Of a stretch of DNA of 63,457 nucleotides, positions 60,975 to 63,457 are shown piece by piece. The notes under the pieces were generated by a model that had not been told where the DNA came from, ran no database searches, and saw only the letters and a program-made list of their open reading frames with translations. Position 1 is the stretch's first letter. Every line of letters begins with the position of its first letter. The translations under genes and the position numbers were made by a program. The DNA comes from JBCCMQ01 sp039026235 (GTDB lineage Bacteria; Pseudomonadota; Alphaproteobacteria; Rhodobacterales; Rhodobacteraceae): assembly GCA_039026235.1 (NCBI GenBank), contig JBCCMQ010000017.1:1-63457 (forward strand), in the 5' to 3' direction.

Positions 60975-61041
60975 GGGGCGGGGCCTGGGGTTGGCATTAT
61001 CCCTGTTTCCCTACGGCAATTTCCCGTTTGCCGCCAGTGAT

Positions 61042-62151
61042 CTAACGAAGATTGTGCGGCGATATCTGCGATACGCCCTCTAGCTCATCGACGGAAAAAA
61101 ACTGAGCCCGGGGGCCCATTTCCTGGAACAGTTCGGGACCGGTCCCGGTCATCCAGGCCTGGGCACCCAGCTGGTGTATTTCTTCGTAAAGCGCGCGCCT
61201 TCGGCTTTCGTCGAGATGGGCAGAAATCTCATCGAGCAGGATCAGGGGTGGTCGGCCAAGATCACTTGCCAGCGCCCGCCCGGCGGCCAGTATCAGGCTG
61301 ATCAGAAGTGCCTTCTGTTCGCCGGTTGAACAGTCCCTCGCCGGGATGTTTTTTTCCGCGAAGACCGCGACAAGATCGTCACGGTGCGGCCCGGCCAGAG
61401 TGCGCCCGGCACGCAGGTCAGTCGGGCGTCCGGAATCCAGCGCGGCTGCAAGGTCTTCGGGAACGGTTGTGGCAGACGACTGACCATCGGGGCCGGCGAT
61501 ACGCAAGTCCGCCTTGGGAAAAGAGGTTTCTGCCCCGTCCTGGGCCGCATTCAGCCGGGTGACCGTTCGGTCGCGGGCGGCGGCAATCAGTGCGCCGTTC
61601 TCGGCCATTTGCGCCTCAAGCGCCCGGTACCAGTTTGCGTCCTGGACCTGGTCCTTCAAAAGCCGATTGCGTTCGCGCATGGCCTTCTCGTAGGCCAGCG
61701 TCGCGTTGGCATGCCCGGGATCAAATCCAAGTGCAATACGGTCCAGGAACCTTCTGCGGCCGTCTGCGCCTTCGGTCCAAAGGCGATCCATGGCCGGCAC
61801 CAGCCAGACAACCCGTACCACATTCGCCAGCCCCGACTGCGGTGCGGCCTTTCCATCAATCAGGACCTGGCGGGACCTGGCGCCTTCGACCCAGGTCTCG
61901 ACCGTGTGGTCAAGGCGATCTGTGCTCAGCTCTGCGGTCACCTTCCATCCCAGGGCCTCTTGGTGGCGGACCATTTCGGTCGGTAACGCGCGCCGCAGCC
62001 CGCGCCCTGGCGACAGCATGGAAATGGCTTCCAGTACGTTCGTTTTGCCAGCGCCGTTCGGGCCGAAGATCGCAACAGGGCGATGATCAAGCTCAAGCGC
62101 CGAGACCCGATGGGACCGGAAGTGCGACAGTGTCAGGTTAGCGATGTGCAT
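61042..62151 (-). CDS. recF: DNA replication and repair protein RecF
   Basis: A 369-residue SMC-like ATPase for gap repair. MHIANLTLSHFRSHRVSALE, then the Walker A motif AIFGPNGAGKTNVLEAISML, the GRGLRRA segment, the signature region CSTGEQKALLISLILAAGRA and the Walker B region PPLILLDEISAHLDESRRRA. ATG at 62151 is chosen; a TTG six codons upstream is possible. It follows dnaN on the same strand, 66 bases apart. Confidence 0.97.
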   Translation of the reverse strand: MHIANLTLSHFRSHRVSALELDHRPVAIFGPNGAGKTNVLEAISMLSPGRGLRRALPTEMVRHQEALGWKVTAELSTDRLDHTVETWVEGARSRQVLIDGKAAPQSGLANVVRVVWLVPAMDRLWTEGADGRRRFLDRIALGFDPGHANATLAYEKAMRERNRLLKDQVQDANWYRALEAQMAENGALIAAARDRTVTRLNAAQDGAETSFPKADLRIAGPDGQSSATTVPEDLAAALDSGRPTDLRAGRTLAGPHRDDLVAVFAEKNIPARDCSTGEQKALLISLILAAGRALASDLGRPPLILLDEISAHLDESRRRALYEEIHQLGAQAWMTGTGPELFQEMGPRAQFFSVDELEGVSQISPHNLR

Positions 62152-62217
62152 TGCTATGCGGCCCGCCAAACCATCTGATCAGGGCCAGCAATCGCGGCGA
62201 AAGCGCTTGCGCGTGCG

Positions 62218-63336
62218 TCAAACCCGCATGGGCATGACGACATACACGGCCGATTGATCATTGCCTTCGCGCATCAGTGTCGGATCCCCCGGCGAGTTAA
62301 ACAGAAAGACTGCATTCTCCCGATCAACCTGACTGGCAATCTCAAGCAAGTACTTAGCATTAAAGCCGATATCGAGCCGTTCGTCCCCATAGGCGACGGC
62401 CAACTCTTCCTCGGCGGCGCCGCTGTCCGGCGCATTCACGGACAGGACAAGCTTGTCATCTTCCAAGGTCATCTTAACGGCGCGGGACCGTTCGCTCGAC
62501 ACGGTCGCGACACGGTCGACGGCCTGGGCGAACTCGCCTGCGTCAACTTCCAGCCTCCGCACATTGCCCGACGGGATCACCCGCGCGTAGTCCGGGAATG
62601 TGCCGTCGATCACCTTGGATGTCAGCGTGATCTCAGGCGTGGCAAAGCGGACCTTTGTCTCACTGACCGATACGGCCACTTGCGTTTCGTCGTCGTCGAG
62701 CAGCTTTCTCAGCTCGCCCACTGTCTTGCGCGGAACGATTACGCCGGGCATGCCAGTGGCCCCATCGGGCAATTCGGCATCTATCCTTGCCAGCCTGTGC
62801 CCATCGGTCGCCACGCAGCGCAGGTTCGCGCTGCCGTCGGTGTCGGCCGTGTGCATGTAGACCCCGTTCAGGTAGTAACGGGTTTCTTCGGTTGAAATGG
62901 CAAACTTTGACTTGTCGAACAGGCGTCTCAGGACGGGTGCGGCGGCAATGAAATTGGTGGTGTATTCGCTGGCGGCCATGACCGGAAAGTCTTCGCGCGG
63001 CAGTGTTGCGAGCGAAAAGTTTGAGCGTCCCGCCTCGATGGTCAGGCGGGCGGCTGCGCTGTCTTCGGTGATTGAAACCAGCGCTCCATCCGGCAGCTTG
63101 CGCACGATCTCGTTCAGCGTGACGGCAGCCACCGTCGTCGCGCCCGCTCGTTCAACCTTGGCAGGCGCCTTGTCGACCACCTCGATATCCAGATCAGTGG
63201 CCCGAAAGCTGACACTATCGCCTTCAGCCTCGATCAATACGTTGGCGAGTATCGGAATGGTGTTTCGCCGCTCGACGACCGATTGCGCTCGACCCACGGC
63301 CTTTAGCAGATCGCCGCGCTCAATGCTGAATTTCAT
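62218..63336 (-). CDS. dnaN: DNA polymerase III beta sliding clamp
   Basis: A 372-residue three-domain clamp. MKFSIERGDLLKAVGRAQSV, ERRNTIPILANVLIEAEG, FSLATLPREDFPVMAASEYT, TRYYLNGVYMHTADTDGSAN and the final NQSAVYVVMPMRV, the protein-binding C terminus. It is on the minus strand and far from dnaA, while the usual order is dnaA then dnaN. recF follows downstream. Confidence 0.99.
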   Translation of the reverse strand: MKFSIERGDLLKAVGRAQSVVERRNTIPILANVLIEAEGDSVSFRATDLDIEVVDKAPAKVERAGATTVAAVTLNEIVRKLPDGALVSITEDSAAARLTIEAGRSNFSLATLPREDFPVMAASEYTTNFIAAAPVLRRLFDKSKFAISTEETRYYLNGVYMHTADTDGSANLRCVATDGHRLARIDAELPDGATGMPGVIVPRKTVGELRKLLDDDETQVAVSVSETKVRFATPEITLTSKVIDGTFPDYARVIPSGNVRRLEVDAGEFAQAVDRVATVSSERSRAVKMTLEDDKLVLSVNAPDSGAAEEELAVAYGDERLDIGFNAKYLLEIASQVDRENAVFLFNSPGDPTLMREGNDQSAVYVVMPMRV

Positions 63337-63457
63337 CGTCTTGCTCCATCGGGTGACGGGATTGCGAAAGTAGCCGCTTTGCCACGCGGCTCAAGCACTT
63401 TCAGCGCATTTTGTGCGAGATATTGTGGTCGTCAAGCGTGCCACCTGCTGGATTGTC
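63337..63457. other. Region upstream of dnaN, cut by window end
   Basis: No gene was found. On the minus strand a TTGACG lies at 63430-63435, with AAAATG 17 bases later (63407-63412), a weak promoter candidate for dnaN. What precedes dnaN cannot be seen, so the right edge of the inverted dnaN-recF-gyrB block is not resolved. Confidence 0.3.

Noticed and set aside
1..63457. CRISPR arrays, rRNA genes, prophage or defence systems
   Set aside because: No regularly spaced repeats, rRNA-like segments, phage structural genes or known defence domains were seen on either strand.

Overview
The window looks like chromosomal DNA of a Rhodobacterales (Roseobacter-type) alphaproteobacterium. The evidence is GC-rich coding, a flagellar cluster carrying the alphaproteobacterial regulators FlbT and FlaF, a DUF1217 protein and a MotE-like protein, flagellar intergenic gaps that hold CtrA-like TTAA-N7-TTAA half-site pairs, and rpsT next to dnaA. 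The species cannot be named from sequence alone.

Layout. (1) 1-3099 is an accessory left edge: the 3' end of a MaoC-type enoyl-CoA hydratase gene, an aldehyde dehydrogenase, a dead IS6-family transposase, and about 490 bp without a convincing gene. It abuts the 3' end of a tRNA-Leu(CAG) gene on the minus strand. (2) 3340-15835 is housekeeping: an NDUFA9-type NAD(P)-binding protein, uppP (minus strand), then a tightly overlapped operon gltD / secreted protein / GFA-fold zinc protein / gltB / SGNH lipoprotein, followed by mtgA, a glutathione S-transferase and queG. (3) 15859-48926 is a flagellar cluster of about 33 kb in several divergent blocks: an unknown acidic protein and motB; flgE-flgK-flgL-flgI; fliF-fliH-fliN-fliP (minus strand); fliL, a membrane-anchored coiled-coil protein, a MotE-like protein, motA, an 810-residue secreted protein, a lytic transglycosylase, flhA-fliR-flhB and a FliJ-like protein; flgB-flgC-fliE-fliQ-flgF-flgG-flgA-flgH and a second fliL-family gene (minus strand); fliI; DUF1217, flbT, flaF and fliC (minus strand); flgJ (rod-binding domain only) and a FlgN-like gene (minus strand); fliK-flgD. 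(4) 48966-63457 is housekeeping again: a choline/aminoglycoside-kinase-fold protein, ubiE-ubiB (minus strand), mutM, an enoyl-CoA hydratase, rpsT, a rhodanese protein, dnaA, and then gyrB, recF and dnaN, all opposite in strand to dnaA.

How the genes work together. The flagellar genes supply nearly a whole basal body: MS ring, export gate and ATPase, rod, L and P rings, hook, junctions, filament and stator. FliG, FliM and FliO are not seen, although FliF keeps a C-terminal segment of the type that binds FliG. Rod penetration appears split between a short FlgJ without a muramidase domain and a separate SLT-fold transglycosylase. Most divergent or leader gaps in the cluster carry a CtrA-like site, which suggests cell-cycle-linked control. 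The fliC leader has a hairpin, and flbT, a known flagellin-mRNA regulator in this class, lies nearby.

The most interesting points are the motA operon, which encodes a MotE-like protein plus a very large secreted repeat protein (a candidate MotC-type stator partner); the inverted dnaN-recF-gyrB block next to dnaA; the two extra genes translationally coupled between gltD and gltB; the acidic unknown protein divergent from motB; and the 84-bp convergent coding overlap at the flhB-side / flgH-side boundary. No CRISPR array, rRNA, prophage or clear defence system was seen.
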